DNA of 27,686 nucleotides from an uncultured Muribaculaceae bacterium (GCA_934663645.1 CAKUKR010000023.1:1-27686); one strand, 5' to 3'; positions 17,441 through 26,543 are shown, counted from the first letter of the stretch. Numbers and translations are program-made. The notes: generated by a model not told the origin, from the sequence alone.

Positions 17441-19633
17441 ATGAAACAGCAGATAAATCAATCGGTTATGAGATTTGCGCTTGTGGCTTTGGCTGTCATT
17501 TCGGCGTTTGCAGCCTCTGCGCAGTACATCGACGAGGACATCCAGCGTATCGGCTCAAGCAAGAATGCCGTGCTCAAAGGGTTTCGACCCTGTGACTACA
17601 AAAGCCTGGATTGCAATTATGACGGTCAGCTGACAAACGAGTACACTATGACTTCCAAATGCGAGATTTATGATGAGACTCTCGATCCGCATTACGGAGG
17701 TTATGTGGAGTGTAGGGTTACAGAGATTGCAGAGGATGCCTTCAAAGGACAGGATTTGGTCAAGACAATAAAATTGTCAGACTATCTCACAGCAATTCCC
17801 GAAGATGTGTTCCGCGACTGCAAGAGCCTCGAGAGAGTATCTATTAACCCTGAAAACAAACGCATCAAGGCGGACTGGGAGAGCGTTTATGAGGTTACCG
17901 GCACGGGCAAGACTTTGATATGGGTCGGCTGCAAGGTCTCACAATTCACTATCCCTGAAGATGTCTCGCATATCAGCCGGTATGCTTTTCAAAACTGCAT
18001 TGCATTGACTGATTTGACGATAGCTCCGACCAACCCCTATTTTGAGTTGCACGATGGCGTCATATATGAAAAAGGACTGGCTCAGGTGGTGGCATGTCTG
18101 CCTACTGTCTCGGAAGTGACAATATTGCCAGGCGTTGAATGTATACCTGACGGTTTCATGGAAAGTGCCGGTTATGCCAGCGTTACAAAGGTCGTGTTGC
18201 CGGAAGGCCTGTTGGAAATCGGAGAGCGGTCTTTCAGTGGGTGTTCGTCACTGTCGGAAATTACCATTCCTGCATCTGTGAAGACTATATCCAAATGTGC
18301 GTTCAGCAAAGCCGGTCTCGTGCGTATCTGTTTCAGCGGAGACCGCATGACCTCAATAGGGCAGGAGGCCTTCTCCGATATGCCGCGCTTGACAGACATC
18401 GGGCTCCCGAAGAATGTAGAGCAAATAGGGACGGGATTGTTCAAAGGGTGTCTGAAACTGACATCTGCTAAATTGCCGGAGAACGTCACGGCACTCCCTG
18501 ATGACACGTTCAACGGGTGCATCGGACTCCAGTCATACGTTGTGCCTGACAATATAATAAGTATAGGCAAAGGCGTGTTCTCCGATTCCGGCATTTCCGA
18601 AGTGTCGATGCACGATGCAGTGAAGTCTGTTGGTGAACGTGTGTTTGAGAATACTGCCAAATTGCAGAGCGTAAGGCTGTCTGCATCGTTGCAGCAGATA
18701 CCGAAACGAATGTTTAGGGGCAGCGGAATAAGCGCCGTCAGTTTGCTGCAAGGTGTGACGGAGATCTGTGATTCCGCTTTTGTAGACTGCCAGAGGCTGC
18801 AAACCGTAGAGTTGCCCAATAGTCTTGAGCGCATATCCGATGCGTCCTTCCGCAGCTCTTCGCTTAAGAAGATACATATCCCGGCTTCGGTGCGGGAAAT
18901 CGGCAAGTTCGCATTTGCCAATACGGTAGATGAGGTTACCGGGTGCGAAGGCCTGGTCACGATTGACGAGAATGCCTTTGACGGTTGTCAGTTCAAGTCA
19001 TTTCCGTTTGGAGAACGTCTTGAGGCAATTCAGCGGAGTGCTTTCAATGGCTGCAGCCAGCTTGATGAGGCCAACCTCCCTGAGAACTGCAAGCTGTCGG
19101 GGTACGTTTTCGCAAATGCCAAATCGCTCAAGGCGTTTCGTGTGCCTTGGGTGAACAAGACGGTTTATGCCGGGCTGTTGCGTAATTCCGGTGTGGAAAC
19201 TGTCATTATTCCCAGCAATTGCAAGAGAATATATGCCGAGGCATTCTATACGCCGACGCTGATGACTGTATATTGCAATGCCGTTGTTCCTGAAATGAAG
19301 TCTGATGACAAGGTATTCCATGACGACACTTATTGTCTCGGCTCTTTGCGTGTCCCTGTAGGGTGCAAAGACCAGTTTTCGAATACCTCATGGGGACTGT
19401 TCAGAAACATCGCTGAGGACGCTACCGTAGTTGAAGAGGTGAATAGCGGTGCTGATTTTCAGCTCTCTGTTATAGGCGGTGAACTGACGGTATCGGGAGC
19501 AAGCGGAAACGTGGAGGTTTATGCTGCAGACGGGCATCGCGTGTATGCTGGTTTGTCGGGCAATATAGGCAATTTGCCTGCGGGCATTTACATTGTCCGT
19601 TGCGGTTCAAGCGTTGCCAAAGTGCGAATTTGA
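17441..19633 (+). CDS. BspA-like leucine-rich repeat surface protein
   Basis: A secreted 730-residue protein. The signal peptide runs from MKQQINQSVMRFALVALAVI to AASAQ at residue 28. Most of the chain (about 90-640) consists of LRR_5/BspA-type repeats of about 23 residues with the pattern 'aF.gC..L..i.lP.sv..I', for example CSSLSEITIPASVKTISKCA. BspA-type proteins act as adhesins in oral and gut Bacteroidales; a binding partner cannot be told from sequence. The last about 60 residues form a beta tail that ends GIYIVRCGSSVAKVRI, shared with the M6 and C10 proteases in this window. I chose the ATG at 17441 because it gives a clean signal peptide. It is 16 bases before the beta-barrel gene, so the two are probably one operon. 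Confidence 0.9.
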   Translation: MKQQINQSVMRFALVALAVISAFAASAQYIDEDIQRIGSSKNAVLKGFRPCDYKSLDCNYDGQLTNEYTMTSKCEIYDETLDPHYGGYVECRVTEIAEDAFKGQDLVKTIKLSDYLTAIPEDVFRDCKSLERVSINPENKRIKADWESVYEVTGTGKTLIWVGCKVSQFTIPEDVSHISRYAFQNCIALTDLTIAPTNPYFELHDGVIYEKGLAQVVACLPTVSEVTILPGVECIPDGFMESAGYASVTKVVLPEGLLEIGERSFSGCSSLSEITIPASVKTISKCAFSKAGLVRICFSGDRMTSIGQEAFSDMPRLTDIGLPKNVEQIGTGLFKGCLKLTSAKLPENVTALPDDTFNGCIGLQSYVVPDNIISIGKGVFSDSGISEVSMHDAVKSVGERVFENTAKLQSVRLSASLQQIPKRMFRGSGISAVSLLQGVTEICDSAFVDCQRLQTVELPNSLERISDASFRSSSLKKIHIPASVREIGKFAFANTVDEVTGCEGLVTIDENAFDGCQFKSFPFGERLEAIQRSAFNGCSQLDEANLPENCKLSGYVFANAKSLKAFRVPWVNKTVYAGLLRNSGVETVIIPSNCKRIYAEAFYTPTLMTVYCNAVVPEMKSDDKVFHDDTYCLGSLRVPVGCKDQFSNTSWGLFRNIAEDATVVEEVNSGADFQLSVIGGELTVSGASGNVEVYAADGHRVYAGLSGNIGNLPAGIYIVRCGSSVAKVRI

Positions 19634-19649
19634 AAATAACATTTGACTG

Positions 19650-20309
19650 ATGAAAAAGATATTGGGATGCGCGGCTCTGGCCGCTGTGTCGCTGCTCGCT
19701 CCGCAGGGCGCGTCAGCGCAGATATATGAGATTACCAACCAGATACCGCAGCTGCTGCAGCCGGCTCTCTCCGGTTCTGCGAGCTACAAGGGCTTTGTAG
19801 AGGCTTCGTATGTGCAGGGCGTGGGCGACGACAAGATCAATTCCCTCGAGCTGACGACTACGCAGGGCTTCAACTACAGCAACTGGTTCTTCATGGGTGT
19901 CGGCGCTGGCGCGAATGTGGCTTTCAGCCGCCATTGGGACGGCAACTGTGGCGGGCCGGTGTCATACATGACCTCAACATACGCGATTGTGCCGCTGTAC
20001 ACTGATTTTCGCTTCAACGTCGGCAATACAGCTGCACCCTCGTTCTTCGTCGATCTGCGCCTCGGCTGTGCGTTCCTCGTTGGCAGCGACGAAATGGAAC
20101 TTGCCAACGGTCTTGTCACCAACAAGGAGTATTTCTACTTCCGACCGACCATAGGTCTTCGCATACCAGCCAGCTCAAAGTCGCCGAAACAGGCGTTCAA
20201 TATCGGGTTGAGCTACCAGCTGCTCACCGCTCGGATGCAGATGTCCTATTATGACCGCAGCAACGTTGTCCTCAACGGGTTGGGCGCGGGCGTGTCATTT
20301 GAGTGGTGA
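19650..20309 (+). CDS. Small outer-membrane beta-barrel protein
   Basis: A 219-residue protein with signal peptide MKKILGCAALAAVSLLAPQG...ASA. Its mature part is a series of alternating hydrophobic strands, such as YKGFVEASYVQGV, FFMGVGAGANVAF, SFFVDLRLGCAFLV and YFYFRPTIGLRIP. It ends with aromatic W (VSFEW), as outer-membrane barrels do. About eight strands can be drawn, so OmpA/OmpX-like size is likely. No specific family is recognised. It follows the BspA-like gene after 16 bases and might be a membrane partner for it. Its last 15 bases overlap, tail to tail, the end of ribonuclease Z on the other strand. Confidence 0.8.
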   Translation: MKKILGCAALAAVSLLAPQGASAQIYEITNQIPQLLQPALSGSASYKGFVEASYVQGVGDDKINSLELTTTQGFNYSNWFFMGVGAGANVAFSRHWDGNCGGPVSYMTSTYAIVPLYTDFRFNVGNTAAPSFFVDLRLGCAFLVGSDEMELANGLVTNKEYFYFRPTIGLRIPASSKSPKQAFNIGLSYQLLTARMQMSYYDRSNVVLNGLGAGVSFEW

Positions 20310-21251
20310 CGGCAAGTCGTTGCCGTACAGCTGTCGCGTTACCGGGATAGTCAGCCGCTCGTTGCCGAGTATCACTCGTGGAAATACCTCCTCGGCTTCG
20401 CTCTTGAAACGGCTGTCGTCGCGGTAGCGTGACGAGTAGTGTCCTGTGACGAGCGTGCCGGCGTGCGCGTCGCGGGCAACCGTTGCCGCTTGTCGTGCCG
20501 TGGAGTGGTAACGCAGCCGCGCATCATGAGCGTTCTCTTCCAGGTATGTCGTCTCGTGGAAAAGCAGGGTCGCGCCCTCTATTTTCTCCGCGAGCGACGG
20601 CATATAGCGCGTGTCGGAGATGTGCGCATAGCTGAGCGCGTCGTCTGCGGGTTTGGTCAATGCCTCATTCGGTATCACGCGGCCGTCGTCTGTCACGAAA
20701 TCCTCGCCAGCCTTTATGCCGTTGATTTTGGAAAACGGCACATGGTGGAAGTCTATCATCTCGCGTATGATGTGGCGTGGCTTCTCCTTTTCCTCAAATA
20801 CATATCCCACCGTGGGAATGCGGTGGTCGAGCGGCACTGTGCGCACGCGCAGCCCCCGGTTCTCAAACGCGATTTCCTCACGTGTCGGGTCGAGGACGTT
20901 AAACCGTATGTCGAAGTTCTCGTCGCGGTTGAACACGGCGAATATCTGCGAGAGTATATGCTCCCCCTCGGCAGTGGTGTGTATGGTGATGCCGCCGGCT
21001 TTGCCGCACAGGGCAAGCGTCCCGGCAAGTCCCGGCAATCCGAACACATGGTCGCCGTGCAGGTGGGTCAGGAAAATGTGGCTGAGGCGTGTCATCTTCA
21101 GCTTCATGCGCTGGAACTGCAGCTGCGCCCCCTCACCGCAGTCAACCATGAACAACAAGCCGCGGTGTTCGACCACGGTGCATGACGGCTGGTGGCGCAA
21201 GCTGGGCTTGGCAGAGCCGCAGCCGAGTATGTTGACGTTGAACTCAGGCAT
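20295..21251 (-). CDS. rnz: Ribonuclease Z
   Basis: 318-residue metallo-beta-lactamase-fold endonuclease that matures the 3' ends of tRNA precursors. The metal motif THLHGDH gives H63, H65, D67 and H68, one residue off E. coli RNase Z numbering. The N-terminal strand ILGCGSAKPSLRHQPS, the turn VDCGEGAQLQ, the mid-protein YAHISDTRY and the late TGHYSSRY motif are all typical. Length is normal. It begins 3 bases after the stop of the serine dehydratase gene, so they are probably co-transcribed. Its 3' end overlaps the convergent barrel gene by 15 bases (20295-20309). Confidence 0.96.
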   Translation of the reverse strand: MPEFNVNILGCGSAKPSLRHQPSCTVVEHRGLLFMVDCGEGAQLQFQRMKLKMTRLSHIFLTHLHGDHVFGLPGLAGTLALCGKAGGITIHTTAEGEHILSQIFAVFNRDENFDIRFNVLDPTREEIAFENRGLRVRTVPLDHRIPTVGYVFEEKEKPRHIIREMIDFHHVPFSKINGIKAGEDFVTDDGRVIPNEALTKPADDALSYAHISDTRYMPSLAEKIEGATLLFHETTYLEENAHDARLRYHSTARQAATVARDAHAGTLVTGHYSSRYRDDSRFKSEAEEVFPRVILGNERLTIPVTRQLYGNDLPSPLK

Positions 21252-21254
21252 GTC

Positions 21255-22475
21255 TCATTTGCGTGTCATCTGTGAATAGTCCTTGGCAAGCCCGCCTGTT
21301 GCAGTCTCCTTGTAGAGTGACGGCAGGTCGTGGCCGGTCTGTTTCATCACCGCGACGAGACGGTCAAACGACACGCGGTGGCTGCCGTCGGTGAATGTAG
21401 AGTAGATGTTGGCATCGAGGGCGCGGGCTGCAGCGTATGCGTTGCGCTCTATGCAGGGTATCTGCACCAGCCCGCATACCGGGTCGCACGTCATGCCCAG
21501 GTGATGCTCCAGCCCCATTTCTGCGGAGTACTCTATCTGCGCCGGGCTGCCGCCGAACAGCTGTGTCGCCGCTGCCGCACCCATGGCACACGCCACGCCT
21601 ACTTCCCCCTGACAGCCGACATCTGCGCCTGAAATCGAAGCGCGGTGCTTCACCACGTTGCCGAACAGCCCGGCTGTCGCCAATGCCCGCAGTATGTGTA
21701 TCTCCTTGAAATTGCGGCTTTTCCATATATGGTACAGCACGCCTGGCATCACACCCGATGAGCCGCATGTCGGCGCGGTGACGATTACGCCGCCCGAAGC
21801 ATTCTCCTCACTCACAGCCAGCGCGTATGCAAACGTGAGCCCTCGCGACCGAAGGTTGTCGCGAAACCCTTCCGCCTTGACGCGGTACGAGTTGGCCTTG
21901 CGCCGCAGGTTCAGCGGCCCTGGCAGACGCCCCTCGGCCTCCAGCCCGCGTTCCACTGCTGCCTGCATGGCCCTCCATATCTCGTGCAGATAGTCCCAGA
22001 TGTCAGCACCCTCACACTGCTCGACATATTCCCAGTAGCTTAAGCCGTTATGCTCGCAATAACCCATAATGTCGACGATGCTGTCCATGTCGTAGATGTC
22101 AGGGGTATTGAGCATCGAGGGGTCGCCGTCGATTACGATCGCGCCGCCGCCGACGCTGTACACGGTCATCTCGCCGATGAGAGAGCCGTCTCCGCTGTAT
22201 GCGACCATTTTCATGGCATTTGGGTGATACGGCAGGAACGTCTGCGGCTCCCACAGGATTTCCACGGCACGCCCATCGGCTGAAAGCACGTCAGTGACAG
22301 CCACATCAGTCATGTGTCCCTTGCCCGTCGCGGCGAGGCTGCCGTAGAGGGTTACGACTGTTCGGCGAGTCTCCGGGTATTTGTCCAGAAATGTTTCCGC
22401 AGCCTTGTGCGGCCCCATTGTGTGGCTTGACGACGGCCCTGTGCCGATGCGGTACAGCTCTTTGATAGATTTCAT
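21255..22475 (-). CDS. sdaA: L-serine dehydratase, iron-sulfur, single-chain
   Basis: A 406-residue cytosolic enzyme that deaminates L-serine to pyruvate and ammonia with an oxygen-sensitive [4Fe-4S] cluster. The N-terminal beta domain has the TGPSSSHTMGP motif (residues 12-22), and the C-terminal alpha domain carries the cluster ligands. Cysteines 288 (GCQGE), 330 (TCDP) and 341 (PCIE) are spaced 42 and 11 residues apart, exactly as the ligands of the Legionella enzyme. APTCGSSG is also present. I start at the ATG at 22475, because the longer frame from 22535 adds 20 residues without homology to the usual MKSIKELYRIG start. A near-consensus -7 box with one extra base lies about 35 bases upstream. 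It is followed by rnz after 3 bases. Confidence 0.96.
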   Translation of the reverse strand: MKSIKELYRIGTGPSSSHTMGPHKAAETFLDKYPETRRTVVTLYGSLAATGKGHMTDVAVTDVLSADGRAVEILWEPQTFLPYHPNAMKMVAYSGDGSLIGEMTVYSVGGGAIVIDGDPSMLNTPDIYDMDSIVDIMGYCEHNGLSYWEYVEQCEGADIWDYLHEIWRAMQAAVERGLEAEGRLPGPLNLRRKANSYRVKAEGFRDNLRSRGLTFAYALAVSEENASGGVIVTAPTCGSSGVMPGVLYHIWKSRNFKEIHILRALATAGLFGNVVKHRASISGADVGCQGEVGVACAMGAAAATQLFGGSPAQIEYSAEMGLEHHLGMTCDPVCGLVQIPCIERNAYAAARALDANIYSTFTDGSHRVSFDRLVAVMKQTGHDLPSLYKETATGGLAKDYSQMTRK

Positions 22476-22591
22476 CGTGTGCAGACTTTGGTTATTTACG
22501 CGAAAATACAAAAAATATCCGAGCCTTGTCCACACCTTGTCCGCTCCCTATGATTAATTAACAAGTCCTCACGCCCCGTGTCCTCCGCCAG

Positions 22592-22629
22592 CACAGAAAG
22601 CCGGCACATTTCGATGCCGGCTTTCTGTG
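22592..22629 (-). terminator. Strong hairpin after the C10 protease gene
   Basis: A perfect 15-base stem (22592-22606 with 22615-22629) closes an 8-base loop, 25 bases beyond the stop of the minus-strand protease gene. No T-run follows on the minus strand, while the plus strand has TTCAATATTTTGTG. It is probably a terminator or an RNA-stabilising 3' end. Confidence 0.7.
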
Positions 22630-22654
22630 TTCAATATTTTGTGTATATGCTTGG

Positions 22655-24940
22655 TCAGAGGCGGACCTTGGCGGTGCGGTCGCCAGCGCGGACGATGTAG
22701 ATGCCAGGCGCGAGGTTGTCTCGGCTTATTTCGCGCCCTTGCAGGTCGTAGTAGCGAGCGTTCTCGTCAGCGGTTATCTCTGTGATGCCCGATTCATCGG
22801 TTACAACAGTCACGGAAACGAGGTTTGAGCTCATGTATTCGCCGTATGCAACAAGCAGGTAGTAGTCTCCTGTCGGCAGTGTCGCTGGTGCATTGCAGTT
22901 GAACAGCAGCGTGTGCTCTACCCCGTCGGCCGGGAGATTGAGAGTGAGGCTGCCAACCTCGTATGGCCGGTAGCTCTTGTCCACGAGTTTCACTGTGGCA
23001 ACGGAGGTGTCCGTTGCGTTGCCGCTGTTTTTGGCAGTTGCTGTCACTTCAAAATCTTGCCCCTGGACGATGGTCTCGCTGCTGACAACAGCGTCCTTAA
23101 TCACTGTGTCTGGAGCCGGTGTTTCACCGGTGACGGTTACGGTCCAGGTGTAAAGCTCGTCTTTCCACCAGTTGAGGATGGCCATGGTGTACTCTCCCGG
23201 CTTGACATAATCGTTGACGTATCCGTTGTGCATCTGGACTGTCACGGTGTTGTCATTGTCGAGTATGGTAGTTGCCCAGTCGATGTCTGCCATGATGTAG
23301 TTGTCGCTGTCAAGCATCACGGCATAGTACTTGTCGAGTACAGTTTCGTTGCCTGTGCGTTTGAGGTCAATGCTCATTTCAAATGGCTGTCCGGGGCGCA
23401 ATTCTGTTTTCATCACCGGATTGGAGAATGTAGTGCATTTAGAGCCGTCCTTGTAGATGCTGTTGCCCGCAACGTGTACCCTGGTGCTCTGGTCAACGCC
23501 GTTGATTGTCCTCATCGGTTTCCAGTTGTCTGTCCCCGTAATGTTGTATGCCGGTGCCATAGTGTAGCTGCCGCTCGGGGTCGTTTCAGGCATATTGAGC
23601 TGAATATAGTATAAACCGCTGCCGAACGGCACTTCCTGTCCTTCACGAGCTGCTATCGGCGTTTTGTTGCCGTCTATGTCGGTCAGCAATACGCCTATGT
23701 CGAATGTGGCAGTGTTGAGGGAATGGTTTACGAAATAGCCGTCGGTCTCGCCCAGAGTTGATGTGACAAGTATATATGTCCCCTCCATTTCGTACTCTAA
23801 GTCCCCGGCTGCTACCATCCACGCTTCGGGCAGGGTAGAGCCTTCTCTCGGCGGGCATATATTGGTTACTGCTGTCTGCCCGATGTTGAACCCGTTGAAG
23901 TTTCCGCCTATGCCCTGGACTTCAGGAGTGAGGGCCGACAGGGCGAAATACCCGTCACTGGTGCCGCCCCATCCCCAGTTGAAATGGTAGTAGCCGTCGG
24001 TGCGGTATCCGTCGCAAACGAACTCATGCCCGCCGCCGTTGCCGCTGCCGGCATACAGGACCGGGCAGCCGTTTTGCAGGCTTGCGTAGATGATGCTGTC
24101 CCATTCCTCATCTGAGCAGTACTCTCGCAGCATCCGGTCTATGGATTTGTCATATTTGAAATTGTCCCGCAATGCGTAGGGGGGGAATCTGTCATTCGCG
24201 CCGGAACCCGAGGTGCTGTATTCCGTTTTCACGGAATATCCGCAAGCCTTCATCAGCGTAGCCACTGCATTGCGCTGTTCTGTCGTGCCGAGGTTGTCTT
24301 TGGGGTAGTTGTTTAGCATATTGGCCCAGTCGAAGGTGGTCTGGTCCAGGTCCATTGATATTGTGCCTCCATTGTATAGGGTTGAGACGGTGCCGGTGCC
24401 CTTTTCCGGGTAGTTGTGGTATTTCATCACCTGCGCCATCGCGGTTGCCACGCACCCTGTGACTACGCCGTCAGGCAGCAGGTCGTTGAATGGCGCGGCT
24501 TGGTTCCATGTGGTCTGTAGCATCGGCTCGATTGCGCTGCGTCCTTCTGCCTCGCGTCGCGGCGAATCTGTGAATGTGATTTCATCACGGTGCTGCTCGG
24601 CGTATGCTATCTGTTTGCCGTACTGTTCGAGCCACCAGGTCATCTGCGGCGGCAGCTGCGTGTCGGCTGTTACAGGCGTGTCGAGATATGCCAGCACGGG
24701 TAGTGACAGGTCGTCCGCGCCGAGTATCATTGCAGAGTTGTCGGTTGAATAGATATAATACGTCGTGAGAGTATCGTATTTCCCGGTCATGGTAAGTGCC
24801 GGGAAGGCATTGCTGAACGCCCGCATTTTCGTGGACGCGTCTGTTGTTGCACGCGCCATTGCCTCTTCGGGCGTGAGAGTGCGGGCTAACGCGGGTGTCG
24901 CTGCCAGCAGCATGGCTGTTCCGAGTAGGATTTTATTCAT
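22655..24940 (-). CDS. Secreted C10-family cysteine protease (streptopain-like)
   Basis: 761-residue secreted protease of the SpeB/streptopain family. It has a signal peptide (MNKILLGTAMLLAATPALA) and an inhibitory propeptide to about residue 135. The catalytic domain has TTWNQAAPFN, the nucleophile C163 in VTGCVATAMAQ, and H305 in GGGHEFVCDGY followed by FNWGWGG. These are the motifs and nearly the 148-residue Cys-His spacing of SpeB (142 here). After about residue 370 come Ig-like beta domains with a CARDB-like stretch (about 620-700). The tail ends GIYIVRAGDRTAKVRL, shared with two other secreted proteins here. Such enzymes cleave host or dietary proteins and immune factors; the target is unknown. 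It is a single-gene unit with a -7 box at 24965-24972 and a hairpin after the stop. Confidence 0.95.
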   Translation of the reverse strand: MNKILLGTAMLLAATPALARTLTPEEAMARATTDASTKMRAFSNAFPALTMTGKYDTLTTYYIYSTDNSAMILGADDLSLPVLAYLDTPVTADTQLPPQMTWWLEQYGKQIAYAEQHRDEITFTDSPRREAEGRSAIEPMLQTTWNQAAPFNDLLPDGVVTGCVATAMAQVMKYHNYPEKGTGTVSTLYNGGTISMDLDQTTFDWANMLNNYPKDNLGTTEQRNAVATLMKACGYSVKTEYSTSGSGANDRFPPYALRDNFKYDKSIDRMLREYCSDEEWDSIIYASLQNGCPVLYAGSGNGGGHEFVCDGYRTDGYYHFNWGWGGTSDGYFALSALTPEVQGIGGNFNGFNIGQTAVTNICPPREGSTLPEAWMVAAGDLEYEMEGTYILVTSTLGETDGYFVNHSLNTATFDIGVLLTDIDGNKTPIAAREGQEVPFGSGLYYIQLNMPETTPSGSYTMAPAYNITGTDNWKPMRTINGVDQSTRVHVAGNSIYKDGSKCTTFSNPVMKTELRPGQPFEMSIDLKRTGNETVLDKYYAVMLDSDNYIMADIDWATTILDNDNTVTVQMHNGYVNDYVKPGEYTMAILNWWKDELYTWTVTVTGETPAPDTVIKDAVVSSETIVQGQDFEVTATAKNSGNATDTSVATVKLVDKSYRPYEVGSLTLNLPADGVEHTLLFNCNAPATLPTGDYYLLVAYGEYMSSNLVSVTVVTDESGITEITADENARYYDLQGREISRDNLAPGIYIVRAGDRTAKVRL

Positions 24941-24964
24941 ATAAATGTAGTTTTAATTCTGGTG

Positions 24965-24972
24965 CAAAGATA
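24965..24972 (-). promoter_or_regulatory. -7 element of the C10 protease gene
   Basis: On the minus strand this reads TATCTTTG, a match to TAnnTTTG, 24 bases before the ATG. No TTTG is found at the standard spacing, so the -33 element is weak or absent. Confidence 0.6.
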
Positions 24973-25070
24973 GATATTTTTGTGCAATTATTTATTCTCC
25001 TGAGATGATTTGTGCCATACTATGGATTTGGTGTTGCCGTTGTCGATTTCTGATGCGCAACATAAGGTTG

Positions 25071-26447
25071 TCACTGGTTGTCTTCGGGAAAGGGGGCAAG
25101 GCCGGGTGCGTTGATGATGCTTCGCACCTGTTCCGGCGAGGGCAAGGGCAGGTCGCGCAGCAAGGTGCCTGCCGAGGGTGAGCCTGTGTGTCCCTCTGCC
25201 GGTGCAGCCGCACGTATAGCCTTAGCGAATACGGATGCGAAATACGGAATGAAGTTGTCATCGCCGGCGCAGTCCATTGCGTCCATGAATTGCCCGATGG
25301 TGAATGAGCTGCCGTTTATCGCCGGCACGATGCCGCTTTCGCCACTGTCAGACTGGACGAAATATATGAGCCGGGCGGCTTGCAGCTGCTCTATGACGCG
25401 GCTGAGTATGCTCACCGGCAGGTTGTACAGGTTGGATATTTGTGCACGTGACAGTGGCGGCTCACCCGCCTCGAAACGCTGGATGACAATGGCTGTCATC
25501 ACGAGGGCTACGCGGTTCATGTAGCGGTGCGACACCGATGACACATCGCCCGGGTAGTTGTAGCGGAAAATGTTCTGCATAGAGTGGGCAAGCACGCAGC
25601 CGCTCAGGAGTATCAGCCATGACAGGTGAAGCCATATCAGCATCAGCGGCAGCAGAGCAAACGAGCCGTAGATGGCGTTGTATTTCGATACGTATATCTG
25701 GCCGTTGACGAACAGGGCAAGCACCACCTCCACGCCGATAGTGGCAAGTGTGCCGGCTATTGCAGCACAGCGGAAATCGACCTTGGTGTTGGGTATCAGG
25801 TAGTAGGCCAGCGTGACGGCGGCCCAGGTCAGTATGAACGGCGAGATGCCGAGTATGGTGTCAACGACTGGCGACAGCACAGCCAGCGGCGTGTCGCCTT
25901 GCACCATTGTCGTCATGAATATGGATATGCCGGTGGAGCATACAGCCAGCACCGGCACGAGCAGGCAGATGGCGATGTAGTCCGTGACTTTCTGGTACAT
26001 CGAGCGGCCTCGCTTTATCTCCCAGATGCTGTTGAACACTTTCTCGACGTTTGACAGCACAGAGATGACCGTCCACAGCAGCATCACCAGCCCGATGCCC
26101 ACGAATATCCCTTGCGAAGCCTGGCTTAGGTACGAGTCGATGTATGTCATCCCCTCGTCCAGCATCTCTTGTTGTTCCGGGAACCTGGCATGAAGCTCGT
26201 CTTGCAGGAAATTCTGGAAGCCGAACCCTCGAGCAATGGCAAAAAACAAGGCGAGAGCCGGCACTATTGCCAGTATCGTGGAGTAGGTGAGTGCCATGGA
26301 CTTGGCACGCAGGTCGCGGCTCAGGAATGCTGAAATCGAAAGGTTGAGAGTCTTGAATATCTTTACTTTAAGCGTATTTCGAGGCTCTTTCCACACGCCG
26401 TGCAGAAAGTATTCGCGCAGTCTGTATATTTTGTCTTTCAGCTTCAT
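25071..26447 (-). CDS. YihY/BrkB-family inner-membrane protein
   Basis: A 458-residue protein of the YihY (BrkB) family, once misassigned as ribonuclease BN. It has a short cytosolic start and then about six membrane segments between residues 45 and 290. Family stretches are visible: RAKSMALTYSTILAIVPALA, LLWTVISVLSNVEKVFNSIW and IYGSFALLPLMLIWLHLSW. A soluble C-terminal region (about 300-458) looks like a winged-helix-type domain (RAQISNLYNLPVSILSRVIE), usual for Bacteroidetes members and absent from the shortest family members. The molecular function of the family is unsettled. A perfect 16-base palindrome lies 20 bases upstream of the start and may be an operator. Confidence 0.93.
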   Translation of the reverse strand: MKLKDKIYRLREYFLHGVWKEPRNTLKVKIFKTLNLSISAFLSRDLRAKSMALTYSTILAIVPALALFFAIARGFGFQNFLQDELHARFPEQQEMLDEGMTYIDSYLSQASQGIFVGIGLVMLLWTVISVLSNVEKVFNSIWEIKRGRSMYQKVTDYIAICLLVPVLAVCSTGISIFMTTMVQGDTPLAVLSPVVDTILGISPFILTWAAVTLAYYLIPNTKVDFRCAAIAGTLATIGVEVVLALFVNGQIYVSKYNAIYGSFALLPLMLIWLHLSWLILLSGCVLAHSMQNIFRYNYPGDVSSVSHRYMNRVALVMTAIVIQRFEAGEPPLSRAQISNLYNLPVSILSRVIEQLQAARLIYFVQSDSGESGIVPAINGSSFTIGQFMDAMDCAGDDNFIPYFASVFAKAIRAAAPAEGHTGSPSAGTLLRDLPLPSPEQVRSIINAPGLAPFPEDNQ

Positions 26448-26467
26448 GAGGAAGTCGCCTGATATTC

Positions 26468-26483
26468 TGTTGACATGTCAACA
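26468..26483. promoter_or_regulatory. 16-base perfect palindrome upstream of the YihY-family gene
   Basis: TGTTGACATGTCAACA is identical to its reverse complement and has no spacer. It lies between the YihY-family start (26447) and the end of RNase P RNA (26544). A dimeric repressor site is the simplest reading; no regulator gene is adjacent. As RNA it would not form a stable hairpin because the centre has no loop. Confidence 0.55.
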
Positions 26484-26543
26484 ACGTCAGCCGCCCGGTG
26501 GTTGTGAAGTGCAGTGAGCCGCCGCGTATTGAGGAGAGAGAAA

